64,000 nt of DNA from Curtobacterium guangdongense (GCF_049341845.1 NZ_JBMPIT010000001.1:434001-498000); one strand, 5' to 3'. Positions 25,708 to 33,673 are shown, counted from the stretch's first letter. Numbers and translations: made by a program. Notes: generated by a model not told the origin, from the letters alone.

Positions 25708-27110
25708 TGGTGCTGGCAATTCTTTCTGCGGTGATCTTCGTCGCGACGCTCGTGGTGGTGATCTGGCAGCCCAAGGGCTTCCCGATCGGCTACACCGCGC
25801 TCATCGGCGCGGTCATCGCCCTCGCGACCACGGTCGTGGGGCTGGGTGACGTGCCGACGGTAGTTGGGATCGTGTGGAACGCGACGCTGACGTTCGTCGC
25901 GGTGGTGCTGATCTCGTTGATCCTCGACGAGGCCGGGTTCTTCGAGTGGGCCGCGCTCCACGTGGCCAGGTGGGGTCGCGGGAACGGGCTGCTGCTGTTC
26001 GTGCTGATCGTCGGCCTCGGCGCGGTCATCGCGGCCGTGTTCGCCAACGACGGGGCCGCGCTGATCCTCACCCCGATCGTGGTCGGGATGCTCCGCGCGT
26101 TGAACATGCCGGCGAAGGCGGCGCTGGGGTTCATCCTCGCCACCGGGTTCATCGCCGACACCGGCAGCCTGCCGCTGGTGGTGTCGAACCTGGTCAACAT
26201 CGTCTCCGCCGACTACTTCGGCCTCGGGTTCGCCGAGTACGCCGCCGTCATGGTGCCCGTCGGCATCGTGTCCGTGCTGGCGTCCCTCGGGATGCTGCTG
26301 GCGCACTTCGGCCGGTCGATCCCGAAGCGGTACGACGTCCTCGCGCTCACCCGGCCCGCCGCCGCGGTGAAAGACCGGGCGACGTTCCGCGCCGGCTGGG
26401 TGGTCCTCGCCGTGCTGCTGGTCGGCTACTTCGCCGCCGACCCGCTCGGAGTGCCCCTCGCCGCCGTCGCGGGTGTCGGCGCGGTAGTGATCGTCCTCGT
26501 CGCCGCCCGGCAACCCGCGTTCCTCTTCGCCCGCCAGACCGCGTCCCCGGTCCTCGTCACCACCGCAAGCACCGCCACCATCACCACCGGCAGTGGTGGG
26601 AGCAGTGGTAGGTCGGGGCGGGTGATTCCGGTGTGGAAGACGATCCGAGAGGCACCGTGGCAGATCGTGCTGTTCTCGATCGGCATGTACCTCGTCGTGT
26701 ACGGGCTGCAAAACCAGGGCCTCACCGACTACCTCGCACGCCTGTTCGACGTGTTCGGTGACCACGGGGTCCTCGTCACCGCGCTCGGGGTCGGGTTCGT
26801 GATCGCGATCCTCGCGTCGCTGATGAACAACATGCCAACCGTCCTCATCGCCGCCCTCGCGATCGGCGGCGCCGGCGCGACCGGCCTGACCCACGAGGTG
26901 ATGATCTACGCCAACGTCATCGGCTCCGACCTCGGCCCGAAGATCACCCCGATCGGGTCGCTGGCAACGCTGCTGTGGCTGCACGTGCTCGACCGGAAGG
27001 GCATCCACATCGGCTGGGGACAGTACTTCCGCACCGGCATCGTCCTCACCGTCCCCGTCCTCGCCATCACACTCGCCGCCCTCGCCGGCTGGCTCACCCT
27101 CATCCGATGA
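25707..27110 (+). CDS. arsB: ArsB arsenite efflux transporter
   Basis: 467 residues, about twelve helices. Conserved loops VFANDGAALILTPIV and SLMNNMPTVL, with IGSDLGPKITPIGSLATLLWL, are diagnostic of ArsB in the ion transporter superfamily. Exports arsenite (and antimonite) using the membrane potential. A Ser/Thr/Gly-rich loop (near residues 285-310) separates the halves. Starts on the overlap with the oxidoreductase stop (TGATG). Confidence 0.95.
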   Translation: MVLAILSAVIFVATLVVVIWQPKGFPIGYTALIGAVIALATTVVGLGDVPTVVGIVWNATLTFVAVVLISLILDEAGFFEWAALHVARWGRGNGLLLFVLIVGLGAVIAAVFANDGAALILTPIVVGMLRALNMPAKAALGFILATGFIADTGSLPLVVSNLVNIVSADYFGLGFAEYAAVMVPVGIVSVLASLGMLLAHFGRSIPKRYDVLALTRPAAAVKDRATFRAGWVVLAVLLVGYFAADPLGVPLAAVAGVGAVVIVLVAARQPAFLFARQTASPVLVTTASTATITTGSGGSSGRSGRVIPVWKTIREAPWQIVLFSIGMYLVVYGLQNQGLTDYLARLFDVFGDHGVLVTALGVGFVIAILASLMNNMPTVLIAALAIGGAGATGLTHEVMIYANVIGSDLGPKITPIGSLATLLWLHVLDRKGIHIGWGQYFRTGIVLTVPVLAITLAALAGWLTLIR

Positions 27111-27133
27111 CCACCCGAACCGAAAGCACCACC

Positions 27134-27550
27134 ATGACCGCGACCCCCACGATCCTGTTCGTCTGCGTCCACAACGCAGGCCGCTCCCAGATGGCCGCCG
27201 GCTACGCCCAGGCCCTCGGCGGCGACCGCGTCCAGGTCCTCTCCGCAGGCTCCGCCCCGAAGGACCAGATCAACCCGATCGCGATCCAGGCGATGGCGGA
27301 GGACGGCGTCGACATCGCCGGGAACCAGCCGAAGATCCTCACCACCGACGCCGTCCGCGAGTCCGACGCGGTCATCACGATGGGCTGCGGCGACGCGTGC
27401 CCGATCTTCCCCGGCAAGCGGTACGAGGACTGGGACCTCACCGACCCCGCCGGGAAGGGCATCGACGACGTCCGACCCATCCGCGACGAGATCAAGACCC
27501 GCGTGCAAGCGCTCCTGGCCGAGCTGCTGCCCACCGAAGCATCCGCCTAA
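27134..27550 (+). CDS. arsC: Arsenate reductase, LMW-phosphatase type with three cysteines
   Basis: 138 residues. CVHNAGRSQ is the CX5R anion loop (Cys11-Arg17), followed by Cys85 and Cys89 in MGCGDACPIFPG and the catalytic Asp in DWDLTDPAGKG. The extra cysteines resemble the disulfide-relay (thioredoxin-coupled, pI258-like) class. Start ATG 27134 selected; ATG 27107 overlaps the arsB stop (ATGA) and would add nine residues. Reduces arsenate to arsenite for ArsB. Confidence 0.92.
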   Translation: MTATPTILFVCVHNAGRSQMAAGYAQALGGDRVQVLSAGSAPKDQINPIAIQAMAEDGVDIAGNQPKILTTDAVRESDAVITMGCGDACPIFPGKRYEDWDLTDPAGKGIDDVRPIRDEIKTRVQALLAELLPTEASA

Positions 27551-27570
27551 CCACCGGAAGGACCACAACC

Positions 27571-28971
27571 ATGACCCTCACCCTCACCGTGCCGCCCCGG
27601 ACCGACGCGGACCGCCTCACCGGGCTGCCCGTCGCCGTCATCGGCGCCGGCCCCGTCGGGCTCGCCGCCGCCGCGCACCTCCTCGAGCAGGGACTCCCCG
27701 TCGTCGTCTACGAAGCCGGCGACCAGGTCGGCACAAGTGTTCGCGCGTGGGGGCACACCAGGCTGTTCTCCCCGTGGCGGTACGTCATCGACGACGCCGC
27801 CCGCCGGCTCCTCGAACCCACCGGCTGGACCGAGCCCCGCCGGTCGTCGCTGCCGACCGGGCACGACCTCATCGCCCAGTACCTCGAACCGCTCGCCCAG
27901 ACACCGGAGCTAGCCCCGGTGATCCGGTACGGCGTCCGCGTCGACGGCGTGTCCCGGCAGGGCATGGACCGCACCCGCTCCACCGGCCGAGCCGACACCC
28001 CGTTCCTCCTCCGCCTCCACACCACTGACGGCGTCGAGGACGTCACCGCCCGCGCCGTCATCGACACCTCCGGCACGTACACGTCGCCAAACCCGCTCAC
28101 CGCCGCCGGCCTCGCACCCGCAGCGGACCTCGGGGACCGGGTGATGCACGCTCTCCCGGACGTGCTTGGTGCGGACCGGGCACGGTTCGCCGGGAAGCGG
28201 GTCCTCGTCGTCGGGGCCGGGCACTCTGCCGCGAACACGCTCATCAAGCTCGCCGCGCTCGCCAAGGACGAACCCGGCACGACGCTGCTGTGGGCGATCC
28301 GGAACGCCGGCACCGCCCGTCTCCGCGCGGATGCCGCCGACGGGCTCGCTGCCCGCGGGCAGCTCGGCTCGAACGTGCACGGCCTCGTCGAGTCCGGCCA
28401 GGTCGAGCAGCTCGCCTCGTTCGAGATCGACGACGTCCGTCCCGACGGTGACCAGGTTGCCGTTACCGGCCGCCGTGCCGGCGGGGCGTTCACGGTGACG
28501 GTTGATGTTGTGGTGAACGCGACGGGGTTCCGGCCCGACCTCGACATGCTCCGCGAGATCCGCCTGGGCCTCGACGACATCGTCGAAGCACCCCGGGCGC
28601 TCGCGCCGCTGATCGACCCGAACCTGCACTCCTGCGGCTCCGTCCCTCCGCACGGTGTCGCAGAGCTGGCGCACCCGGAGCCGAACTTCTTCATCGCCGG
28701 CATGAAGTCCTACGGCCGCGCCCCCACGTTCCTGCTCCTCACCGGCTACGAGCAGGTCCGCTCCATCGCCGCAGAACTCGCCGGTGACCACCATGCGGCT
28801 CGGCAGGTGGAACTGGTCCTGCCCGAGACCGGCGTCTGCTCCACTGGCGTCGGCGGCTCATCTTCATGCGACGTGCCCGCAACCACGACCGAGGCGTCCG
28901 AGGACTCGTCGTGCTGCGCCGCACCTGCACCGGCCGCGCCGCCCGCCAGCAGCTCCTGCTGCACGAACTGA
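27571..28971 (+). CDS. ArsO-like flavoprotein monooxygenase with Cys-rich tail
   Basis: 466 residues. VAVIGAGPVGLAAAAHLL (FAD), VLVVGAGHSAANTLIKLA (NADPH) and VNATGFRPDLDML (FMO-type C-terminal signature) place it with the flavin-containing monooxygenase-like proteins of ars operons (often called ArsO). The last 45 residues are low complexity, with six Cys arranged as GVC, SSSC, SSCC and SSCC before TN. The tail is not part of the flavoprotein fold and could bind As(III) (inference). Good ribosome site GGAAGG. Follows arsC by 20 bp. Confidence 0.85.
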   Translation: MTLTLTVPPRTDADRLTGLPVAVIGAGPVGLAAAAHLLEQGLPVVVYEAGDQVGTSVRAWGHTRLFSPWRYVIDDAARRLLEPTGWTEPRRSSLPTGHDLIAQYLEPLAQTPELAPVIRYGVRVDGVSRQGMDRTRSTGRADTPFLLRLHTTDGVEDVTARAVIDTSGTYTSPNPLTAAGLAPAADLGDRVMHALPDVLGADRARFAGKRVLVVGAGHSAANTLIKLAALAKDEPGTTLLWAIRNAGTARLRADAADGLAARGQLGSNVHGLVESGQVEQLASFEIDDVRPDGDQVAVTGRRAGGAFTVTVDVVVNATGFRPDLDMLREIRLGLDDIVEAPRALAPLIDPNLHSCGSVPPHGVAELAHPEPNFFIAGMKSYGRAPTFLLLTGYEQVRSIAAELAGDHHAARQVELVLPETGVCSTGVGGSSSCDVPATTTEASEDSSCCAAPAPAAPPASSSCCTN

Positions 28972-28980
28972 ACCGGACCC

Positions 28981-29376
28981 ATGACCGACAAGCCCACCGT
29001 GCTGTTCATCTGCAAGCACAACGCCGGCCGCTCCCAACTCGGCGCCGCTCTCCTCGAACTCGCCGCCGACGACCGCTACACCGCAATCTCCGCAGGAATC
29101 GCACCCGCAGACGAGGTGAACCCGTCGATCGCCGCGACCGTTGCGGAACTCGGCCTCGACATCAGCGATCGCACCCCGCGGAAGGTCACGCCCGAACTGC
29201 TGGACGAAGCCGACGTGGTCGTGCTCATGAAGCAGGGACTCGACCTGCCCGCGACGCCCCGTGGGAAGGTGTTGCAGTGGTCGTTCCCGGACCCGGACTC
29301 CTGGTCCCCCGACGACGTCCGCCCCATGCGCGACGCCGTCACCGCCCGCATCCAAGACGAATTACTCCACCCTTGA
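28981..29376 (+). CDS. Arsenate reductase, single-cysteine mycothiol type
   Basis: 131 residues. CKHNAGRSQ supplies the CX5R loop (Cys11-Arg17) and WSFPDPDSW the catalytic Asp. This is the only Cys in the protein, which matches the arsenate-mycothiol transferases of Corynebacterium that depend on mycothiol and mycoredoxin rather than an internal disulfide relay. So the operon carries two mechanistically different arsenate reductases. Its TGA overlaps TTG of the next gene. Confidence 0.9.
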   Translation: MTDKPTVLFICKHNAGRSQLGAALLELAADDRYTAISAGIAPADEVNPSIAATVAELGLDISDRTPRKVTPELLDEADVVVLMKQGLDLPATPRGKVLQWSFPDPDSWSPDDVRPMRDAVTARIQDELLHP

Positions 29377-29891
29377 CCGACCCGAAGGTCACCGTGCGGC
29401 CGATGACCGCCGCCGACTGGCCCAGTGTCGAGGCGATCTACCGAGAGGGCATCGCCACCGGGAACGCCACGTTCGAGGCGGAACCGCCGACCTGGGAAGC
29501 GTTCGACGCCGGGAAGCTGACCGAGCATCGGTTCGTCGCAGCCGACGGTGACGAGGTCCTCGGCTGGGTGGCGGTCTCCCCGACCTCCACCCGGCCGGTG
29601 TACCGGGGCGTCGTCGAGCACTCCGTGTACGTCGCCGCCGCAGCGCGTGGTCGCGGTGTTGGACACCTGCTCCTCGACGCCCTGGTCGCGTCGACCGAGG
29701 CCGCCGGCATCTGGACCATCCAGTCCGGGATCTTCCCCGAGAACACCGCCTCCCGCGCCCTCCACGCCCAACACGGGTTCCGCGAACTCGGCACCCGCGA
29801 ACGCATCGGCCTCATGACATTCGGGCCGTGGGCCGGGCAGTGGCGCGACAACGTCCTCGTCGAACGCCGAAGCACGCACGCCAGCTCCTGA
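29373..29891 (+). CDS. ArsN-like GNAT acetyltransferase (phosphinothricin/arsinothricin type)
   Basis: 172 residues. VTVRPMTAADWPSVEAIYREGIATGNATFE, HSVYVAAAARGRGVGHLLLDAL (acetyl-CoA loop) and GIFPENTASRALHAQHGF are typical of the Pat/bar phosphinothricin acetyltransferase group. ArsN1 enzymes of this group in ars operons acetylate the organoarsenical antibiotic arsinothricin. Start TTG 29373 overlaps the upstream stop (TTGA); GTG 29394 and ATG 29403 are alternatives. Last gene of the ars operon; the hairpin at 29977 follows. Confidence 0.82.
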   Translation: MTDPKVTVRPMTAADWPSVEAIYREGIATGNATFEAEPPTWEAFDAGKLTEHRFVAADGDEVLGWVAVSPTSTRPVYRGVVEHSVYVAAAARGRGVGHLLLDALVASTEAAGIWTIQSGIFPENTASRALHAQHGFRELGTRERIGLMTFGPWAGQWRDNVLVERRSTHASS

Positions 29892-29920
29892 GCAGGAGCG
29901 GCACGCCCCGATCCGCATGC

Positions 29921-29950
29921 TTGCAGGTATATTCCAAAACCCGCTATGCT
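29921..29950 (+). promoter_or_regulatory. Orphan sigma-70-like promoter
   Basis: TTGCAG (29921-29926), 18-bp spacer, TATGCT (29945-29950). Predicted start near 29957, but the next feature is a strong hairpin at 29977-30001, so the product would be a very short RNA or an attenuated leader. No convincing gene begins here. Confidence 0.5.
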
Positions 29951-29976
29951 ATGGCACGCGTCATTAGTGCGCGCAA

Positions 29977-30001
29977 AAAGCCAGTCCATCGGACTGGCTT
30001 T
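29977..30001. terminator. Bidirectional hairpin terminator after the ars operon
   Basis: Perfect 11-bp stem (AAAGCCAGTCC / GGACTGGCTTT) with loop ATC. The minus strand is followed by TTTTT, the plus strand by a shorter TTT. Terminates ars transcription and any RNA from the orphan promoter. Confidence 0.8.
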
Positions 30002-30081
30002 CGTCATGTCCGGCCCGAACCGTAGGCTGGAACCGCTCGATACGACTCTGCCCTCAGCGCAGCACCCGAGCACCACGAACA

Positions 30082-30108
30082 GGCCGGACCCGTCAGGGCC
30101 GGCCTTTT
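30082..30108 (+). terminator. Intrinsic terminator-like hairpin
   Basis: GGCCGG(A)CCC, loop GTCA, GGGCCGGCC then TTTT; one bulged A (30088). Second of three hairpins (29977, 30082, 30210-30228) in the 369-bp spacer 29892-30260, which holds no supported gene. The third, CCCGCCC/GGGCGGG, precedes the small gene at 30261. Confidence 0.65.
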
Positions 30109-30260
30109 CCATGCCCTCACGCCCGGAGCGCACACCAGACCGCTCGCTCCGGGGATAGGGCCTCTGCGCGCCCACCGGGCGCTCGCGTCGGCTGCCGACG
30201 CTCTAGACCCCCGCCCACGACGGGCGGGCTGGCCATACGGCCAAACCCGAAGGAGGCAAC

Positions 30261-30488
30261 ATGCCCATCACCGACACCACGGTGGACATGCTGACGGCCT
30301 TCGGCGGCACCATCGTGACCAGCGTCATCACGGTCGTCTTCGCCGTGCTCGGCTTCCTCGTGCGCAAGCAGGTTGTGGAGCTGATCAAGCACATCGTGGA
30401 CGTCGTTGACGACCGCACGCTGGCCAAGGACCCTGAGCGGGCACGCATCGTCGCAGAACTGCGACGAGCCCGCCTCGGGAAGAAGTAG
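30261..30488 (+). CDS. Small single-pass membrane protein of unknown function
   Basis: 75 residues: short N-terminus, one hydrophobic segment (GTIVTSVITVVFAVLGFLV, about residues 15-34), then an amphipathic, strongly charged tail (DRTLAKDPERARIVAELRRARLGKK). The AAGGAGG ribosome site seven bases upstream is among the strongest in the window. The shape resembles phage holins or small membrane effectors, but no family is recognised. Flanked by terminator-like hairpins upstream. Confidence 0.6.
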   Translation: MPITDTTVDMLTAFGGTIVTSVITVVFAVLGFLVRKQVVELIKHIVDVVDDRTLAKDPERARIVAELRRARLGKK

Positions 30489-30629
30489 CCGCCGAAAAAA
30501 CGCCAACCCTCATTCGGGAAGGAGAGCTCTACCTTGAGTTGTATCGATAGGGGTGCCCCATGTGAGATTGCAAGCACCAATGGCCCGTCTTCCTAGACAG
30601 ATGGGCCGCGCGACGGGCTGCCTGGACTG

Positions 30630-30851
30630 CTACAGCCCGAGCAGGCGACACGCGCCGACCCGCCACTCGACGTCATCGAGGCTGTCGCACCGGAACCGGA
30701 GCCCCGACCGGAGCATGCACACCTGGCACTGCTCCGGTAGCGCCTCGACATCCGCGATGGGCTCTCGATCGTCCGCAGACCAGAGCCGGTACCCGTCCGC
30801 GACAGCCTCGAACTCGAACCAGTCGAGCAGGAACCGCTCCCCGAGCTGCAC
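30630..30851 (-). CDS. Small hypothetical protein downstream of the CDF gene
   Basis: 73 residues from GTG 30851. The composition is protein-like (LLDWFEFEAVADGYRLWSADD, then CQVCMLRSGLRFRC) with a CxxC and two further Cys that could bind metal. It begins 15 bases after the cation transporter stop on the same strand, so it may be the third gene of the metal operon. No clear ribosome site. The 141-bp stretch 30489-30629 before it holds only a possible 20-codon frame (30534-30596). Confidence 0.45.
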   Translation of the reverse strand: MQLGERFLLDWFEFEAVADGYRLWSADDREPIADVEALPEQCQVCMLRSGLRFRCDSLDDVEWRVGACRLLGL

Positions 30852-30866
30852 CAGGAGCCCAGCCGG

Positions 30867-31550
30867 TCAGCAGCAGTCGCACGCGTCGACGGTGCGCTCA
30901 CCGGTCAGTGCCGACACGGGCTGCTTGCACGCGTCGCCGCGCCAGGCCTCCAAGCCCTCCCGGACCGCGAAGACCACCACGACCAGGCCCGCAACCGGGT
31001 CAGCCCAAGCCCACCCAAAGAGCGTGTTCAGCAGCAAGCCAATCAGGACCGCGGCGGACAGGTAGCTGCACACGAGGGTCTGCTTCGAGTCAGCGATCGC
31101 GGACGCGGAGCCAAGTTCCTTCCCGGTGCGCCTTTCCAGCAGGCTGAGGAACGGCATCACGGCGAGGCTCACCGCAGCGAGGACGATGCCAACGGTGCTG
31201 TGCTCGGGCTCGCGGAGTCCCGCGAAGGTGAGGCCGGCGTCGACGGTGACGTACAGCGCGAGACCGAAGAACGACACCGCGATGACCTTCAACGCGGTGC
31301 GCTCGCGCGCCTCCGGGTTGCGGCCGGAGAACTGCCACGCTACAGCCGCAGCAGAGAGCACTTCCACAATGGAGTCGAGACCGAACCCGATCAGCGCCGT
31401 GGAGGACGCCACCGTGCCGGCGGCGATCGCGATCATGGCTTCGATCACGTTGTAGGTGATCGTCGCGGCAACGATCCACCGCACCCGTCGCTGCAACACG
31501 CTCCGGCGCGCGGCCGACAGGGAAGCGGCGAGCTGCACGGTGGCGCTCAT
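30867..31550 (-). CDS. Cation diffusion facilitator family transporter
   Basis: 227 residues, six helices. STALIGFGLDSIVEVLSAAAVAWQF carries the helix 2 metal site (Asp, with neighbouring polar residues) and ADSKQTLVCSYLSA with WADPVAGLVVVVFAVREGLEAW the helix 5-6 site. The C-terminus ends in CDCC, with a further Cys in GDACKQ, unusual for the family and suggestive of soft-metal handling. Starts on ATGA overlap with the CmtR-like gene, so it is under its control. Likely exports Cd(II)/Pb(II)/Zn(II) (inference from regulator). Confidence 0.9.
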   Translation of the reverse strand: MSATVQLAASLSAARRSVLQRRVRWIVAATITYNVIEAMIAIAAGTVASSTALIGFGLDSIVEVLSAAAVAWQFSGRNPEARERTALKVIAVSFFGLALYVTVDAGLTFAGLREPEHSTVGIVLAAVSLAVMPFLSLLERRTGKELGSASAIADSKQTLVCSYLSAAVLIGLLLNTLFGWAWADPVAGLVVVVFAVREGLEAWRGDACKQPVSALTGERTVDACDCC

Positions 31551-31900
31551 GCGCCGGCTCCGCAGCACAGCGGGATGTCGCAGCCTTCATCCGTGCACTC
31601 AGCACCGTCGTCGACGGCGAGAACGACGTCGACCAGGGCGTCCAACGCTCGGGTGAGGTGCGGGTCCGCGATCTCGTACCGGGTGCTTCGCCCCTCTGGG
31701 ACGGCGACGACGATCCCGCAGCCGCGGAGACACGCAAGATGGTTCGACACGTTGGTGCGGGTCAGTTCCAACTCCTCCGCGAGACGGGCCGGGTACCCGG
31801 GCTCGTCCAGCAGCCGAAGCAAGATTCGGGCCCGGGTCGGATCGGCCAGGGCACGTCCGAGACGGGTCATCACGTCAAGCCGCGAAGCGATGGTCAGCAT
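31547..31900 (-). CDS. cmtR: CmtR-type ArsR/SmtB metal sensor
   Basis: 117 residues. ALADPTRARILLRLLDEPGYPARLAEELELTRTNVSNHLACLRGCGIV is an ArsR HTH in which the recognition helix ends in ACLRGCG: Cys-x3-Cys, the Cd/Pb ligands of mycobacterial CmtR, with the C-terminal CDIPLCC supplying the third. ATG 31900 follows TATAGT (complement 31907-31912) by six bases, hence leaderless. First gene of the transporter operon. Confidence 0.9.
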   Translation of the reverse strand: MLTIASRLDVMTRLGRALADPTRARILLRLLDEPGYPARLAEELELTRTNVSNHLACLRGCGIVVAVPEGRSTRYEIADPHLTRALDALVDVVLAVDDGAECTDEGCDIPLCCGAGA

Positions 31901-31901
31901 G

Positions 31902-31926
31902 CAGTGACTATACAGCGATCAGTGAC
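31902..31926 (-). promoter_or_regulatory. Candidate CmtR operator
   Basis: Two direct copies of CAGTGAC (31902-31908 and 31920-31926), 18 bp apart, overlap the -10 TATAGT of the minus-strand operon. Placement over the -10 fits repression by the encoded sensor. Confidence 0.5.
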
Positions 31927-32002
31927 CACTCAAGAAGACGGATAGGTCCCAACAGTGCTTGCGGGCACCCTGGAAGCCGTCCGATAGACGATCGCCCAGA
32001 GG

Positions 32003-32104
32003 TCACTTCCGCCGATTGCGGCGATCCCGGTAGAAGCCGATTGCTACGACGACCGGCAAGATGAGCAGGGCCCACCACCAACCCTCTGCCCCTGCTGCGA
32101 ACAT
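32003..32104 (-). CDS. 33-residue single-helix membrane peptide
   Basis: From ATG 32104: MFAAGAEGWWWALLILPVVV then a short basic tail (FYRDRRNRRK) and TGA. The triple Trp before the helix and a basic C-terminus fit a small membrane protein. A -10 TAGCTT (complement 32111-32116) sits six bases before the ATG. Below usual gene-calling length. Apart from it and the terminator at 32282, nothing else is seen in 31927-32330. Confidence 0.55.
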   Translation of the reverse strand: MFAAGAEGWWWALLILPVVVAIGFYRDRRNRRK

Positions 32105-32281
32105 GAGCCGAAGCTACGCTTCATAGGCCCGACTATGTGTCCTATAGCCGGTCCCGCAACAGACCCCACCGGGCAGGCAGCTAACGAAGTGGACCGCGCG
32201 TCCCAGATAGCCCGTCCGAATCGAGTCGCGATGATGGGCCGCCATCCGGACACTCGCCGATGAGTTCGACAGAATGAGAAA

Positions 32282-32309
32282 CGCCCCGCCGGCCGAAGCC
32301 AACGGGGCG
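32282..32309 (-). terminator. Terminator of the nrdF transcript
   Basis: Twelve-pair stem (two G-T wobbles) with a TTCG tetraloop on the minus strand, followed by TTTCTC, 22 bases after the nrdF stop. Confidence 0.8.
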
Positions 32310-32330
32310 CCCTCGTGGATCAGACCAGAC

Positions 32331-33305
32331 TCAGAAGTCCCAGTCCTCGTCCTCCGTGTTCACGGCCTTCCCGATCACGTACGACGACCCCGACCCCGAG
32401 AAGAAGTCGTGGTTCTCGTCGGCGTTGGGCGACAGCGCCGAGAGGATCGCCGGGTTCACGTCCGTGATGTTCTTCGGGAACATCGGCTCGTAGCCCAGGT
32501 TCATGAGGGCCTTGTTGGCGTTGTAGTGCAGGAACTTCTTGACGTCCTCGGTCAGCCCGACCTGGTCGTAGAGGTCCTGCGTGTACTGCGCCTCGTTCTC
32601 GTACAGCTCGAACAGCAGCGAGAACGTGTAGTCCTTCAGCTCGTCGCGCTCCGCCTGGGTGGCCTGCTCGAGCCCCTTCTGGAACTTGTACCCGATGTAG
32701 TACCCGTGGACGGCTTCGTCGCGGATGATCAGGCGGATCAGGTCGGCGGTGTTGGTGAGCTTCGCACGCGAGGACCAGTGCATCGGCAGGTAGAAGCCCG
32801 AGTAGAACAGGAACGACTCGAGCAGCGTCGAGGCGACCTTGCGCTTCAGCGGGTTGTCGCCCTGGTAATAGTCCATCACGATGGACGCCTTCTTCTGCAG
32901 GTTCGGGTTCTCCTCGGACCAGCGGAAGGCCTCGTCGATCTCGGGCGTCGACGCGAGGGTCGAGAAGATCGACGAGTAGCTCTTGGCGTGCACCGACTCC
33001 ATGAACGCGATGTTCGTGTAGACCGCTTCTTCGTGCGGGGTGATCGCGTCGGGGATCAGCGAAACGGCGCCGACGGTGCCCTGGATGGTGTCCAGGAGCG
33101 TCAGGCCGGTGAACACGCGCATGGTGAGGGTTTGCTCGGCCGGCGTCAGCGTGTTCCACGACTGGACGTCGTTCGACAGCGGCACCTTCTCGGGCAGCCA
33201 GAAGTTGTTGACGAGGCGGTTCCAGACCTCGACGTCCTTGTCGTCCTGGATACGGTTCCAGTTGATGGCCTGGACCCGATCGATGAGCTTGAGCTTCTCG
33301 ACCAA
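32331..33305 (-). CDS. nrdF: Class Ib ribonucleotide reductase beta subunit
   Basis: 324 residues, normal for NrdF. Metal ligands lie in HEEAVYTNIAFMESVHAKSY and RDEAVHGYYIGYK; the radical Tyr precedes them. Assembles the Mn(III)2- or Fe2-tyrosyl radical with NrdI. Start TTG 33305 follows AGGAAG by five bases. Separated from nrdE by about 500 bp containing a small gene and structured DNA, unlike the tight nrdEF spacing commonly seen. Confidence 0.96.
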   Translation of the reverse strand: MVEKLKLIDRVQAINWNRIQDDKDVEVWNRLVNNFWLPEKVPLSNDVQSWNTLTPAEQTLTMRVFTGLTLLDTIQGTVGAVSLIPDAITPHEEAVYTNIAFMESVHAKSYSSIFSTLASTPEIDEAFRWSEENPNLQKKASIVMDYYQGDNPLKRKVASTLLESFLFYSGFYLPMHWSSRAKLTNTADLIRLIIRDEAVHGYYIGYKFQKGLEQATQAERDELKDYTFSLLFELYENEAQYTQDLYDQVGLTEDVKKFLHYNANKALMNLGYEPMFPKNITDVNPAILSALSPNADENHDFFSGSGSSYVIGKAVNTEDEDWDF

Positions 33306-33388
33306 CGTGACTTCCTAAGAGTGAGATTGCGGCGGGCGTCGGATGGTGGGTGGGACCCGAGGTTCCTCGGGCCCCACCCCAGGTCTCG

Positions 33389-33598
33389 CTAGACCCACTG
33401 ACGGATCGTGCGAGTGGGGTTGCGATCTGCGAAAGCAGCTGTCACGAACTCCCCAGTGGCGGCCGACCGGTACACCGGACGGTCGTTGCTGGTCCCGGCG
33501 CCCACTCGCTCAGTGGTCGTTGTCGTAGGCCGACGCACGGCCACGGAGGGCGAGACGAACTGCCCAGATCCAGCATCCCTGTTTACTTTTTGTGCCAC
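33389..33598 (-). CDS. 69-residue protein with duplicated Tyr/Phe-Val repeat
   Basis: Starts GTG 33598 after AAGGGAG. Contains two related 18-residue segments: RDAGSGQFVSPSVAVRRP near the N-terminus and RSAATGEFVTAAFADRNP near the C-terminus, both with the T/S-G-x-F-V core. Short actinobacterial proteins with this 'atGrFVs..yA.rnP' element are common but uncharacterised. Lies between nrdE and nrdF; a 14-bp GC hairpin (33348-33379) follows its stop. Confidence 0.65.
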   Translation of the reverse strand: MAQKVNRDAGSGQFVSPSVAVRRPTTTTTERVGAGTSNDRPVYRSAATGEFVTAAFADRNPTRTIRQWV

Positions 33599-33673
33599 GA
33601 TGGGCTCCCTTTCGGGTAGCGCCTCGGCCGGGCCTCACGTTGTCCGTGAGCGCTGACCCGTGTAGCGTGGTGG

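Noticed and set aside
30534..30596. 20-codon frame from TTG with AAGGAG nine bases upstream
   Set aside because: Too short to judge, no promoter or conservation evidence, start codon weak.
29892..32330. Integrated phage or plasmid
   Set aside because: Hairpins and a holin-like small protein are suggestive, but no integrase, att duplication, capsid or replication gene is present.
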